From contig NZ_JAGOIT010000011.1 in assembly GCF_017995515.1 (NCBI RefSeq), forward strand, positions 1 to 50,605: a stretch of 50,605 nucleotides of DNA, written 5' to 3'. The translations under genes and the position numbers were made by a program. Positions 1 through 9,811 of this stretch are shown in pieces. This DNA comes from Propionivibrio sp. (lineage in GTDB: Bacteria; Pseudomonadota; Gammaproteobacteria; Burkholderiales; Rhodocyclaceae). The notes under the pieces were generated by a model that was not told where the DNA came from, made no database searches, and saw only the letters and a list, made by a program, of their open reading frames with translations. Positions within the stretch are counted from its first letter, which is position 1. Every line of letters begins with the position of its first letter.

Positions 1-79
1 CACGAGCGATGGCATGAAAGCTGGCGTAACCCCATAGCTCGGCAAGTTCTTGGCGCGAGTAGGTGGCACCTTTATTGAT
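1..79 (-). pseudogene. Gene fragment cut by the window edge
   Basis: Read leftwards from about position 79, the minus strand encodes INKGATYSRQELAELWGYAS and continues open to the window edge. The stretch looks protein-like and resembles the short conserved block in the C-terminal part of some DUF3427 or nuclease-associated proteins, but I recall that only loosely. No ATG, GTG or TTG lies in frame before the REP-like repeat at 103-160. The 5' end may therefore have been lost at the repeat, or this may be the interior of a gene. The fragment is too short to name. Confidence 0.35.
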
Positions 80-102
80 CCGGCACGAAGAAGTCTCAAC
101 TC

Positions 103-160
103 CCGTTCGGGCTGAGCCTGTCGAAGCCCGCCCCCCCCTCGACAAGATCAGGGCGAACGA
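103..160. repeat. Inverted pair of REP-like hairpins (REPIN-like), copy 1
   Basis: Two REP-like units face each other around a run of eight C. The unit at 103-130 reads CGGGCT, then the conserved loop GAGCCTGTCGA, then AGCCCG, so it can form a 6-bp stem. The unit at 136-160 is the same type in reverse, with a CCCT/AGGG stem and loop GATCTTGTCG. The outer GTTCG ends are shared. The same unit occurs at 42801-42880. The whole 58-bp element is a long imperfect palindrome. Confidence 0.75.
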
Positions 161-365
161 ACTTCAATCATTACCGCGCCGAATCAATAGTTATCTTGGC
201 AAATGAGATGGGCATGATGCTCCCTGAGTGGTACGTCGATATGGGATAGAACGTGGCGTCCGTGTGTATTGATGTCCAAGCGGAAATTATGTGATCTGTA
301 TCTCGTGTGAAACAAGAGCACTATGCCTCAAGGCGACAGCTTGCTGCCGCAAATGCTTAACGTCC
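161..365. other. Non-coding scar left of the mmd operon
   Basis: I see no complete gene here. On the plus strand a frame ending at the TAG at 247-249 gives the protein-like tail EMGMMLPEWYVDMG, probably the broken end of a lost gene. A weak hairpin (GCGACAG/CTGCCGC, one mismatch) at about 331-349 lies just after the last gene of the minus-strand mmd operon, but no T-run follows it. I cannot call it a terminator. Confidence 0.3.
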
Positions 366-1493
366 TCACCCCCCCGCCCCCATCAACGCCAGCAACACCC
401 CGCCGGCAACCACACTCGCGACCTGACCCGCCGCATTCGCGCCCATCGCGTGCATGAGCAGGTAGTTCTCGAAATCCTCTTCGTGCGCCATGCGCTGCAC
501 GACGCGCGCGGCCATCGGAAAGGCGCTGATGCCGGCAGCGCCGATCATCGGGTTGACCTTGCCGCCGGAGAGCCCGTTGAGCAGCTTGGCGAAGAGGACG
601 CCGGCGGCGCCGTCGAGGATGAAGGCGAGGAGACCGAGGACGAGGATGAACAGCGTTTCCTTCTTCAGGAAATCGGCGCCGACCATCGTCGAGCCGATGG
701 CGAGGCCGAGGAAGAGCGTCACCGTGTTGGCAATCTCGGTCGAGGACGCTTTGGTCAGGCGCTCGACGACGCCGGATTCCTTCATCAGGTTGCCGAGCAT
801 CAGCATGCCGATCAGCGGCGTGGCGAACGGCACAAGGATGCCGACGACGACGCTGACGACGATCGGGAACAGGATGCGCGTGCGCCGGCTGATCTTGCGC
901 GAGCGATAGGGCATGCGGATCTGCCGCTCGCGCCGCGTCGTCAGCAGGCGGACGACGGGCGGCAGGATGATCGGCACCAGCGACATGTAGCTGTAGGCGG
1001 CGACGGTGATCGGCCCGAGCATGTGCGGCGCGAGGATGCCGCTCACGTAGATCGACGTTGGTCCGTCGATGGCGCCGATGATGCCGATCGACGCGGCTTC
1101 CGGCTGCGTAAAGCCGAGCAGCAGGGCGAGGATCAGCGTGAGGAAGATGCCGAACTGCCCGGCGGCGCCGAGCAGCACCAAGCGCGGGTTTTCCAGCAGC
1201 GGTCCGAAGTCGGTCAGCGCGCCGATGCCGATGAAGATGAGCAGCGGAAACAGCTCGTTGCCGACACCCACGTCGTAGAGAATCCTGAGCATTCCATCGG
1301 GCGCGATCAGCGGCGAGAGCGGCAGGTTGGCGAGCAGGCAGCCGGCGGCGATCGGCAGCAGCAGCAAGGGTTCGTAGTCGCGCACGATGGCCAGGTACAT
1401 GAGCACGCAGGCGATGGCCAGCATCACCAGCGATTGCCAGGAGACGTTGGCGACGCCTTGCAGCAGCAGGTCGAGCGTGCGTTGGTCGATCAT
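366..1493 (-). CDS. mmdB: Na+-translocating methylmalonyl-CoA decarboxylase, beta subunit
   Basis: This is the integral membrane subunit (375 aa) that decarboxylates carboxybiotin and couples this to Na+ export. It belongs to the OadB/MmdB/GcdB family, whose usual length is about 370-430 aa. Many hydrophobic segments are visible. Family signatures are present: GIIGAIDGPTSIY (residues 137-149) carries the Asp (D143) that corresponds to the essential membrane aspartate of OadB, and NPMIGAAGISAFPMAARV (314-331) matches the second conserved ion-pathway region. It is the last gene of a minus-strand operon and follows the biotin carrier by 3 bp. The neighbouring carboxyltransferase is of the acyl-CoA type, so methylmalonyl-CoA is a better substrate call than oxaloacetate. 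Confidence 0.93.
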   Translation of the reverse strand: MIDQRTLDLLLQGVANVSWQSLVMLAIACVLMYLAIVRDYEPLLLLPIAAGCLLANLPLSPLIAPDGMLRILYDVGVGNELFPLLIFIGIGALTDFGPLLENPRLVLLGAAGQFGIFLTLILALLLGFTQPEAASIGIIGAIDGPTSIYVSGILAPHMLGPITVAAYSYMSLVPIILPPVVRLLTTRRERQIRMPYRSRKISRRTRILFPIVVSVVVGILVPFATPLIGMLMLGNLMKESGVVERLTKASSTEIANTVTLFLGLAIGSTMVGADFLKKETLFILVLGLLAFILDGAAGVLFAKLLNGLSGGKVNPMIGAAGISAFPMAARVVQRMAHEEDFENYLLMHAMGANAAGQVASVVAGGVLLALMGAGG

Positions 1494-1496
1494 CGC

Positions 1497-1922
1497 TCAC
1501 GTCTCCCGGTACTTGAGGATCAGCTCGCCGTGGTCGACCGTCTGCCCCGCCGCGACGAGCACTTCGGCGACGACGCCGGTCTGCGGCGAGGCGATCGTGT
1601 TGTGCATCTTCATCGCGTCGAGCACGGCGACCGGCTGGCCACGCTCGACCGCGTCGCCGGCCTTGACCTTGACTTCTAGGATGACGCCGGGCATCGGCGC
1701 GGTCAGCGCACCCTTGCCGCCGGCAGTGACCGCTGGCCTGGACGGCGGTAGTGCGACTGTCGGGCGCGGCGCGATGCTGACGGCCGATGGATTCGCATCC
1801 TCGGCCAGCGTCACTTCGTACGCTTCGCCGCCGACGGACACCGCGTAGCGATCAGCCGTCTGCTCCTGCACGTCGATGGCGAATTCGCGTTCGCCGACCT
1901 TGAGTCGATAACGTCGCATCAT
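1497..1922 (-). CDS. mmdC: Biotin carboxyl carrier subunit of the decarboxylase
   Basis: This 141-aa protein has a variable N-terminal part, a short Pro/Ala linker (about residues 50-70) and a C-terminal biotinyl domain. The biotinylation motif AMKM at 103-106 places biotin on K105. The domain shuttles the carboxyl group from the soluble carboxyltransferase (MmdA) to the membrane subunit (MmdB). Its start overlaps the end of the gamma/delta-type subunit gene by 4 bp (1919-1922), and mmdB begins 3 bp after its stop, so translation is likely coupled. The N-terminal 45 residues resemble the extension seen in biotin carriers of acyl-CoA carboxylases. Confidence 0.92.
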   Translation of the reverse strand: MMRRYRLKVGEREFAIDVQEQTADRYAVSVGGEAYEVTLAEDANPSAVSIAPRPTVALPPSRPAVTAGGKGALTAPMPGVILEVKVKAGDAVERGQPVAVLDAMKMHNTIASPQTGVVAEVLVAAGQTVDHGELILKYRET

Positions 1923-2239
1923 TTCCCCCTCGGCTGCCAGCTCGCGTTCTGCCGCGTCCTCCCGGTTGCCACCCAGCGGCTGGCGGTGGCGTCTTCGTTT
2001 GCAGTGGAACCGCGCGCAAGCCGCAGCGTCGAGCGGTGCTTGAGCACGGCGATGGAGATTGCGGCGACGAGGTCGGCTGGCAGGCCGGTTTGCTTGTCCT
2101 CATGCGGCGTCAGTGTGGTTTCAGGTGTCCTGTCGAGCGCAAGCGCCAGCGTCAGCAGTCCCCAAAGCAGGGCGAGCAACAGAAAAACCAGCCCCATGCC
2201 GAGAACGGTCATCTGCAGGCCCCAAGCCAGGTTTTCCAT
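1919..2239 (-). CDS. mmdD: Small membrane subunit of the decarboxylase (OadG/MmdD-like)
   Basis: This 106-aa protein has a single N-terminal membrane helix (about residues 8-35, GLVFLLLALLWGLL) followed by a polar tail. That is the architecture of the OadG/MmdD assembly subunit, which ties the carboxyltransferase to the membrane subunit. Sequence conservation in this family is poor, so the call rests mostly on the helix, the size and the position between mmdA and mmdC. It overlaps mmdC by 4 bp. The C-terminal 30 residues are basic and of low complexity. Confidence 0.78.
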   Translation of the reverse strand: MENLAWGLQMTVLGMGLVFLLLALLWGLLTLALALDRTPETTLTPHEDKQTGLPADLVAAISIAVLKHRSTLRLARGSTANEDATASRWVATGRTRQNASWQPRGK

Positions 2240-2254
2240 GTTGGCCTCCGCCGC

Positions 2255-3808
<1,554 letters not shown>

Positions 3809-4027
3809 CGCACACTCCTGCTGAACCCTTTCGACAACGTTTTAAACATAGCTCGCCGGCATGGAAAATGCCCACGAAAAGATGCATTACGCGCACTTTG
3901 CTAATTCATGACAAGGCGTAGAATGAATCTGGCTTTCCGATCAATCTTGCGTAGTCAGTTGCTCTCCACGGGGCAGTTTCTGGTCTCTCGCCCCACGTTG
4001 AGTGCTTACACATCACTGGGAGAAATC
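3809..4027. promoter_or_regulatory. Divergent control region between mmdA and the EF-G-like gene
   Basis: This 219-bp region separates two divergent genes and must hold both promoters. On the plus strand a TAGAAT box at 3919-3924 could serve as a -10 element, but the matching -35 (TTTGCT at 3897-3902, spacing 16) is weak. It would give a leader of about 100 nt before the ATG at 4028. A run of Shine-Dalgarno-like bases (GGGAGAAA) at 4018-4025 decides that start. I could not pick the mmdA promoter with confidence. Confidence 0.35.
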
Positions 4028-6082
4028 ATGGGTCAGAACACTGCAAGTCTTCGTACTGTCGCACTCGTAGGCCACGGTGCCGCCGGAAAGACGACGCTGG
4101 CGGAAACGCTGCTCGCCGCTTCCGGCGCGATCACCACCCGCGGTTCAGTTGAAAAGGGCAACACCGTCTGCGATTTCGATCCGCAAGAAAAAGAACTCGG
4201 TCATTCGCTCAATTCCGCCGTTTGCAGTTTCTCCTGGCAGGACGCCCAGATCCACCTGCTCGATACCCCCGGATACCCCGACTTCGCCGGGCAGGCGATC
4301 GGTGCGCTCGCCGCCGTCGATACGGCGCTGGTCGTCATCAACGCGCAGACCGGCATCGAACTGTCGACCGAGCGCATGATGCGTTTTGCCGCCGCGTGCA
4401 ACGTCTGCCGCATGATCGTCATCAACAAGATCGACGCCGACAACGTTGATCTGCCGAAGCTGGTGGGCGAGATCCGCGAGCGCTTCGGCCGCGAATGCAT
4501 GCTGCTCGACCTGCCAGCGCATCACGGCGCCGACGTCATTGAGCTGCTCGCCCACGACAGCGGCGAGAGCGATTTCGACTCGGTCGCCGACGACCATCGC
4601 GCGCTGATCGACCAGATCGTCGAGGAAGACGAGGACATGCTCGCCCGCTACCTCGACGAAGGCGCCGATCCCAGCCCGGACGAACTGCACGCGCCGTTCG
4701 AGAAGGCCTTGCGTGCCGGGCACCTGATTCCGATCCTCTTCGTCTCGGCGAAGACGGGCGCCGGCATCCCGCAGCTGCTCGACGTGCTCGCCAAGCTGGC
4801 GCCGAACCCGGCCGAAGGCAATCCGCCGCCGTTCTACAAGGGCGCGCTGAACGACCCGAACGCCGAAGCCTTCCACGCCGAACCCGATGCCTCGAAGCAC
4901 GTGCTGGCGCATGTGTTCAAGGTCGTCAGCGACCCGTTCGTCGGCAAGCTCGGCGTGTTCCGCGTGCATCAGGGCACGATCAAGAAAGAGTCGCAACTGC
5001 TCGTCGGCGATGCCAAGCGTCCGTTCAAGGTTGGCCATCTTTATCGCCTGCAGGGCAAGGACTACGTCGAAGTCGAGTCGCTGGTTCCCGGCGACATCGG
5101 CGCCATCGCCAAGGTCGAAGAGATCGAATTCGACTGCGTCCTGCACGACTCGCACGACGAAGACCACATCCACCGGAAGCCGCTCGAATTCCCGCAGCCG
5201 ATGCAGGGCCTCGCCGTCGAAACGAAGAAGAAGGCCGACGAGCAGCGCCTCTTTGACGTGCTGCACAAATTGGAACTCGAAGATCCCTGCTTCAAGGTCG
5301 AGCGCCATCCGACAACCAACGAGACGGTGATCCGTGGTCTCGGCGAGATGCACCTGCGCGCAAAGCTTTCGCGCATGGCGCAGCAGTTCAAGATCGAACT
5401 CGACACCAAGCCGCCGCAGATACCCTACCGCGAGACGATCAGCGGCAAGGCCGAGGGCCACTGCCGGCACAAGAAGCAGAGCGGCGGCGCCGGCCAGTTC
5501 GGCGAAGTCATGCTGCGCGTCGAACCGCTCGAGCGCGGCGCCGGCTTCGAATTCGTCGATATCGTCAAGGGCGGTACCATCCCCGGCGTCTTCATGGCCG
5601 CCGTCGAGAAGGGGGTGCGTCAGGCGCTTGAAGATGGTGTCGTTGGTGGCTTCCCAGTGCACGACGTGCGCGTGATCGTGCACGACGGCAAGTCGCACTC
5701 GGTCGACAGCAAGGACATCGCGTTCTATACCGCCGGCCGCAAGGCGACAATCGAGGCGATCCGCGCGGCGACGCCGATCATCCTCGAACCGGTCGTCGAG
5801 ATCGAAATCCTCGCGCCGGACGAGGCGGTCGGCGATCTGGCCGGCGACCTCTCGAGCAAGCGCGGCCAGGTCACCGGCACGCAGCCGCGCGGCACCGGCA
5901 GCATGGCGATCGGCGGCAAGGTGCCGCTCGCCGAGCTCGACGATTATCAGGGGCGGCTCAAGTCGTTGACGGGAGGGCAGGGTTCCTACAGCATCGCGTT
6001 TTCGCACTACGCCCCGGTGCCTGCCAACACCCAACAACAACTCGCTTCCCAGTTCAAGATGGTGGCGCTCGACGACGACTGA
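4028..6082 (+). CDS. fusA2: Elongation factor G-like translational GTPase
   Basis: This 684-aa protein has the EF-G domain layout: G domain, domain II, then domains III-V. The GTPase motifs are G1 GHGAAGKT, G3 DTPGYPD and G4 NKID. Domain IV contains HKKQSGGAGQFGEV. It is the divergent EF-G-like type found alone rather than in the str operon. Such proteins may act in ribosome recycling or have no canonical translocation role. The start was set at 4028 because GGGAGAAA lies just upstream and the G1 motif follows at the expected distance; the frame is open back to an ATG at 3908 but that extension looks like leader. It stands upstream of plsB with a 40-bp gap. Confidence 0.88.
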   Translation: MGQNTASLRTVALVGHGAAGKTTLAETLLAASGAITTRGSVEKGNTVCDFDPQEKELGHSLNSAVCSFSWQDAQIHLLDTPGYPDFAGQAIGALAAVDTALVVINAQTGIELSTERMMRFAAACNVCRMIVINKIDADNVDLPKLVGEIRERFGRECMLLDLPAHHGADVIELLAHDSGESDFDSVADDHRALIDQIVEEDEDMLARYLDEGADPSPDELHAPFEKALRAGHLIPILFVSAKTGAGIPQLLDVLAKLAPNPAEGNPPPFYKGALNDPNAEAFHAEPDASKHVLAHVFKVVSDPFVGKLGVFRVHQGTIKKESQLLVGDAKRPFKVGHLYRLQGKDYVEVESLVPGDIGAIAKVEEIEFDCVLHDSHDEDHIHRKPLEFPQPMQGLAVETKKKADEQRLFDVLHKLELEDPCFKVERHPTTNETVIRGLGEMHLRAKLSRMAQQFKIELDTKPPQIPYRETISGKAEGHCRHKKQSGGAGQFGEVMLRVEPLERGAGFEFVDIVKGGTIPGVFMAAVEKGVRQALEDGVVGGFPVHDVRVIVHDGKSHSVDSKDIAFYTAGRKATIEAIRAATPIILEPVVEIEILAPDEAVGDLAGDLSSKRGQVTGTQPRGTGSMAIGGKVPLAELDDYQGRLKSLTGGQGSYSIAFSHYAPVPANTQQQLASQFKMVALDDD

Positions 6083-6122
6083 CCTCCGCTGAACCGGAAG
6101 AAGCTCAGACAAGAACAACGAT

Positions 6123-8597
6123 ATGACTGGCTTCTTTGATCTGCCCGGCTGGGCTCTGCCGCTGGCCCGCCGGGTTTTGTATTTCTGGGTACGTCCGACC
6201 GTTTTTCCGGAAAGCCCGCAGGAACTGGGGCTCGATCCGGAAAAGCCGGTGTGCTACGTCCTGCAGGATCACCATCTCTCGAACCTGCTCGTGCTGTTCA
6301 AGGAATCGCAGTCGGCCGGGTTGCCGCCGGCGATCGCGCCGCTACGCATCGGCAGCAAGCTGTTTCCGCACACCGCGTTCTTCCTCAACCGCAAACACTC
6401 GTTGAGCGCCACGGCGCGCCAGCGCTACGCGCATTCGACGCTGATGACGGCGCTGATGCGCGAGGCGCTGGGCAATCCGGAACTCGACATGCAGATCGTT
6501 CCGGTCGTTATCCTCTGGGGGCGCAGTCCCGACAAGCAGGACTCGATTCTCAAGGCATTGTTCTCGGAAACCTGGCGCCAGCCGGGGCCGTTGCGCCGCT
6601 TTCTGACGATTCTGCTGCACGGGCGCAACGTGCTCGTGCGCTTCAATACGCCGATTGCGTTGAGCTCGATTTCGCGCGAAGGGCTCAACGAGGAACAGGC
6701 GCTGCGCAAGTTCTCGCGCGTGCTGCGCGTGCATTTCCGCCGCCAGCGCGAAATGGCCATCGGGCCAGATCTTTCACACCGCAACACGCAAGTCGAGACC
6801 TTGCTCGCCGCGCCGACGGTACGCCAGGCGATTGCCGACGAGGCAGAAAAGCACGGTATTCAGCCGGATGAGGCGAAGCAGCGCGCGCGCCGTTTCGCGC
6901 TGGAGATTGCTTCTGACTATTCCTATGGTGCGGTGCGCGCCCTCGAGCTGTTCCTCTCCTGGCTGTGGACGCGCCTCTACGACGGCATCGAAACGCACAA
7001 TCTCGACGTCCTCACGCGCATCGCGCCCGGGCAGGGAATCGTCTATGTGCCGGCGCATCGCAGCCACATCGACTACCTGCTGCTTTCCTACCTGCTGCAC
7101 GACAACGGTTTCACGCCGCCGCACATCGCCGCCGGCGCCAATCTCAACCTGCCGCTCGTCGGTCGCCTGCTGCGCCACAGCGGCGCCTTCTTCCTGCGCC
7201 GCTCGTTCAAGGGCGAGCCGCTTTACGCGGCGGTTTTTCACGAATACCTGCACCTCATCCTGACGCGCGGTTTCCCGCTCGAGTACTTCATCGAGGGCGG
7301 GCGCAGCCGCAGCGGCCGGACACTGAACCCCAAGGCCGGCATGCTGGCGATGACGGTGCGCAGCTTCATCCGCGAGCACACGCGGCCGCTGGTCTTCGTC
7401 CCCGTCTATATCGGCTACGAGAAGGTGATGGAAGGCCGCACCTACGTGCGTGAACTGGCCGGTAAGCCGAAGCAGAAAGAGTCGCTGTGGGTGCTGTTGA
7501 AGAGCGCGCGCCAGATCAAGCGGGTGTTCGGCAAGGTGCACGTGAATTTCGGCGAGCCGCTGCCGCTCGCCGAGTTCCTCGAACGCAGCCGCCCGGGCTG
7601 GGCCGGCGAAGACCTCAGCGGTGCGGATGGCTGGTCGCGCGAAGTCACGCAGGGGGCCGCGCTTGAACTGGCGCGCCGGATCAATTCCGCGGTCGTCATC
7701 AACCCGGTCAATCTCGTCGCCCTGGCGCTCCTTTCCACGCCGCGCCACACGGCCGACGAACAGGTGCTCGACCGTGTGCTGGCGCACTATCAGGCGCTCG
7801 TTGCCGAGGCACCGTATTCGACGACGATCATTCCCTGCCATCTCGCGCCGCGGCAGATCGTCAGCCATGTCGAGCGGCTCGGTATCATCGAGCGCATCGC
7901 GCACTCGCTCGGCGACCTGATCCGCATCCCCGAGGGCGACGCGCCGTTGCTCGCCTATTTCCGCAACAACGTGTTGCATGTCTTTGCGCTGCCGGCGCTG
8001 ATCGCCTGCCTGATCAACCAGAACCGCCACCTCGACGAGCGGCGCGTCAATGAAGCCGTCGTCGGCATCTATGGTTTGATGGCTACCGAACTGTTCCTGC
8101 GCTGGTCGCCCGATGAGTTGCCGGCGGTCACGGCGACGGTGATCGAAGTGCTGGTCCGCCGCGGCCTGTTGCAGCGCAACGCGTCAGGACGCCTGCTCGC
8201 GCCGGAAACCAGCAGTCAGGAATTCGCCGAGCTGCGTCTGTTGGGAGAGACGCTACGGCCGATTCTGGAACGCCACTTTCTGACGCTCTCGCTGCTGCAG
8301 CACTATGGAACGGGTCGCCGCGCGCGCCGTGACCTGGAGAACGATTGCCACCTGCTCGCCGGCCGTCTGGCGCTGCTCTATGACTTCAATACACCGGAGT
8401 TCGCGGAAAAGGCGACCTTCTCGGCGCTGATCGGGAATCTGATCGAAGCTCAGGTGCTGCGCGAGGACGAAACCGGGCTCCTGCACTTCGACGAGCAAAT
8501 CGGGACGCCGCTGGCGCAGGCCGAACTCGTGCTGCCGGTCGAAGCGCGGCAAACCATCCGGCGCATGGCAAGCGCCGGACTGGTGATGCCGGACTGA
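6123..8597 (+). CDS. plsB: Glycerol-3-phosphate acyltransferase
   Basis: This 824-aa protein matches the family length (about 800-830 aa). It makes 1-acyl-glycerol-3-phosphate from acyl-CoA or acyl-ACP and glycerol-3-phosphate, the first step of phospholipid synthesis, at the inner membrane. Acyltransferase block I is HRSHID at 312-317, with the catalytic His and Asp. Block II is GAFFLRRSF at 354-362 and block III is FIEGGRSRSGR at 389-399. A further block, FVPVYIGYEKVMEG, follows. The C-terminal 400 residues are the typical PlsB extension. The gene is convergent with the lytic transglycosylase gene, with 18 bp between the stops. Confidence 0.95.
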   Translation: MTGFFDLPGWALPLARRVLYFWVRPTVFPESPQELGLDPEKPVCYVLQDHHLSNLLVLFKESQSAGLPPAIAPLRIGSKLFPHTAFFLNRKHSLSATARQRYAHSTLMTALMREALGNPELDMQIVPVVILWGRSPDKQDSILKALFSETWRQPGPLRRFLTILLHGRNVLVRFNTPIALSSISREGLNEEQALRKFSRVLRVHFRRQREMAIGPDLSHRNTQVETLLAAPTVRQAIADEAEKHGIQPDEAKQRARRFALEIASDYSYGAVRALELFLSWLWTRLYDGIETHNLDVLTRIAPGQGIVYVPAHRSHIDYLLLSYLLHDNGFTPPHIAAGANLNLPLVGRLLRHSGAFFLRRSFKGEPLYAAVFHEYLHLILTRGFPLEYFIEGGRSRSGRTLNPKAGMLAMTVRSFIREHTRPLVFVPVYIGYEKVMEGRTYVRELAGKPKQKESLWVLLKSARQIKRVFGKVHVNFGEPLPLAEFLERSRPGWAGEDLSGADGWSREVTQGAALELARRINSAVVINPVNLVALALLSTPRHTADEQVLDRVLAHYQALVAEAPYSTTIIPCHLAPRQIVSHVERLGIIERIAHSLGDLIRIPEGDAPLLAYFRNNVLHVFALPALIACLINQNRHLDERRVNEAVVGIYGLMATELFLRWSPDELPAVTATVIEVLVRRGLLQRNASGRLLAPETSSQEFAELRLLGETLRPILERHFLTLSLLQHYGTGRRARRDLENDCHLLAGRLALLYDFNTPEFAEKATFSALIGNLIEAQVLREDETGLLHFDEQIGTPLAQAELVLPVEARQTIRRMASAGLVMPD

Positions 8598-8615
8598 AGT
8601 CTGCGGGAGAGGCGG

Positions 8616-9392
8616 TCAGGCTGCGCCGGGGATGACCACGGCGCCGCTCTTGCGCCGAGCGGCCTGTTCGAGCCGCTCTTTTTCGGCCAGCACCTTCGCT
8701 GCGTAGGCACCTTCCGGGTCGGAAGATCCGGCGTATTGCTGCAGACCGGCGACCAGTCCGCCTTGGCGGCGGATGGCTTCCTCGAGCACTTTTACGCCGA
8801 CCTGGACGTTGATCACCGGGTCGAGCAGCGAGCGCTCGCTTGCGCCGGCCGGCAACTTGTCGGTGTGGAATCGCGGAATGACCTGCATCAATCCCTTGGC
8901 ACCCATCGAGCTCTCGGCAAATGGGTTGAAGCGCGATTCGATGGCGATGATCGAGAGAATGAGCATGGGATCGATGCGTCTCTCCTTGCCGATGAGTTGG
9001 GCGACCTCAAACACCGGTGTCAGGGCTTCGGGCGACACCTTGTAGCGGCGATGTACGTAGCCGAGCGCGTTCTGCATCTGTGGGGAAAGAACGGGGGCTG
9101 CCGGCAGAGGGGGCGTCGTGTCCTGACTCAGCGCAGCCTGTACCGGTAGTACAGGTTGAGCGACTTGCGCCGGGATTTCCTTCCTGAATGTCACGGTGGT
9201 GACAGCCGCATCCAAGGAGACGGGTTGCGGTTCCTGCTCCATCACTTCGGCAGAAGGTTGTTTGTTGAGGAAGAGGTGGGTCATGCCGACGAAAAACAAG
9301 AAAGCGGCAATGACCAATAAAATTTGAATCAGGTCCAGCGCGACGTTACTGCTGCGCGCCATCGGTTTTTTGAGCGAGATCGTTGCAGACAT
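8616..9392 (-). CDS. Membrane-anchored lytic transglycosylase (SLT/MltE-like)
   Basis: This 258-aa protein has one N-terminal membrane anchor (about residues 16-38, DLIQILLVIAAFLFFVG), a proline-rich linker and a C-terminal goose-lysozyme-like SLT domain. The catalytic motif is ESRFNPFAES, with Glu as general acid, followed by GAKGLMQVIP and a YAGSSDPEGAYAAKV block, all typical of soluble lytic transglycosylases that cleave peptidoglycan with anhydro-MurNAc formation. I set the start at 9392 because AAGGAGAGAG lies immediately upstream on its strand; the open frame extends 18 codons further without a ribosome site. A candidate promoter with a 5' hairpin lies at 9590-9655. Confidence 0.88.
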   Translation of the reverse strand: MSATISLKKPMARSSNVALDLIQILLVIAAFLFFVGMTHLFLNKQPSAEVMEQEPQPVSLDAAVTTVTFRKEIPAQVAQPVLPVQAALSQDTTPPLPAAPVLSPQMQNALGYVHRRYKVSPEALTPVFEVAQLIGKERRIDPMLILSIIAIESRFNPFAESSMGAKGLMQVIPRFHTDKLPAGASERSLLDPVINVQVGVKVLEEAIRRQGGLVAGLQQYAGSSDPEGAYAAKVLAEKERLEQAARRKSGAVVIPGAA

Positions 9393-9589
9393 GCTCTCTC
9401 CTTCACTGTTGTCATCGCGCAACCAATACTGCATGCCGGGCGACAAAGGTTTCAGGGGGGTGCAGAGCCCAGTTTTGTGACGGTGAAAAGACCGCTGGGC
9501 GAGGACTACGAATGCTGCTAAAGAGTAAGAACTGAAAGTTCTGGTACCAGGGAAATGCCAGAGGTCGAATGGTTTTCAGCCAAAAAAAA

Positions 9590-9615
9590 TGCAATGCGCT
9601 ATCAAACGCATTGCA
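9590..9615 (-). other. Perfect 9-bp hairpin followed by a T-run on the minus strand
   Basis: TGCAATGCG (9590-9598) and CGCATTGCA (9607-9615) form a perfect 9-bp stem with an 8-nt loop. On the minus strand eight T residues follow the stem. It looks like an intrinsic terminator for leftward transcription, but it sits only about 5 nt past the predicted start point of the promoter at 9627-9655. It is therefore more likely a 5' hairpin on the transglycosylase mRNA, an attenuator or an operator. Confidence 0.5.
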
Positions 9616-9626
9616 ACGGAAAACGC

Positions 9627-9655
9627 AGTCTATTGATTAAATTGATGTTTGTCAA
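9627..9655 (-). promoter_or_regulatory. Sigma-70-type promoter for the lytic transglycosylase gene
   Basis: On the minus strand TTGACA (9655-9650) is followed after exactly 17 bp by TAGACT (9632-9627). The -35 is a perfect consensus match and the -10 matches 4 of 6. The next gene in that direction starts at 9392, which gives a leader of about 230 nt. The remainder of 9393-9811 shows no gene I can support; a 71-codon plus-strand frame at 9555-9770 has no recognisable content. Confidence 0.5.
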
Positions 9656-9811
9656 CCAGGCCAAAAATTCGGGCTGTTGGCGTTCGCGGAAATGTCGCTG
9701 CCTGCGCTTGCGGAAGCGCCCGTGTTCAAGCGCCGTTGCGGCTCGGGCGCCGATGGCGTTGCGAGGCTAGAATGACTCCATCAATCGTCCCGTTACCACC
9801 CGATCTCTCCC

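Noticed and set aside
3908..4027. 40-residue N-terminal extension of the EF-G-like protein from ATG 3908
   Set aside because: The ribosome site before ATG 4028 is clear and the GTPase motif begins at the usual distance from it; the upstream stretch has no conservation pattern.
4145..6118. 657-codon minus-strand open frame opposite the EF-G-like gene
   Set aside because: It is the complement of a conserved GTPase gene with intact motifs; its translation has no family features.
9555..9770. 71-codon plus-strand open frame between the transglycosylase and VanZ-like genes
   Set aside because: No family features, Cys/Arg-rich translation, and it overlaps a promoter and hairpin on the other strand.
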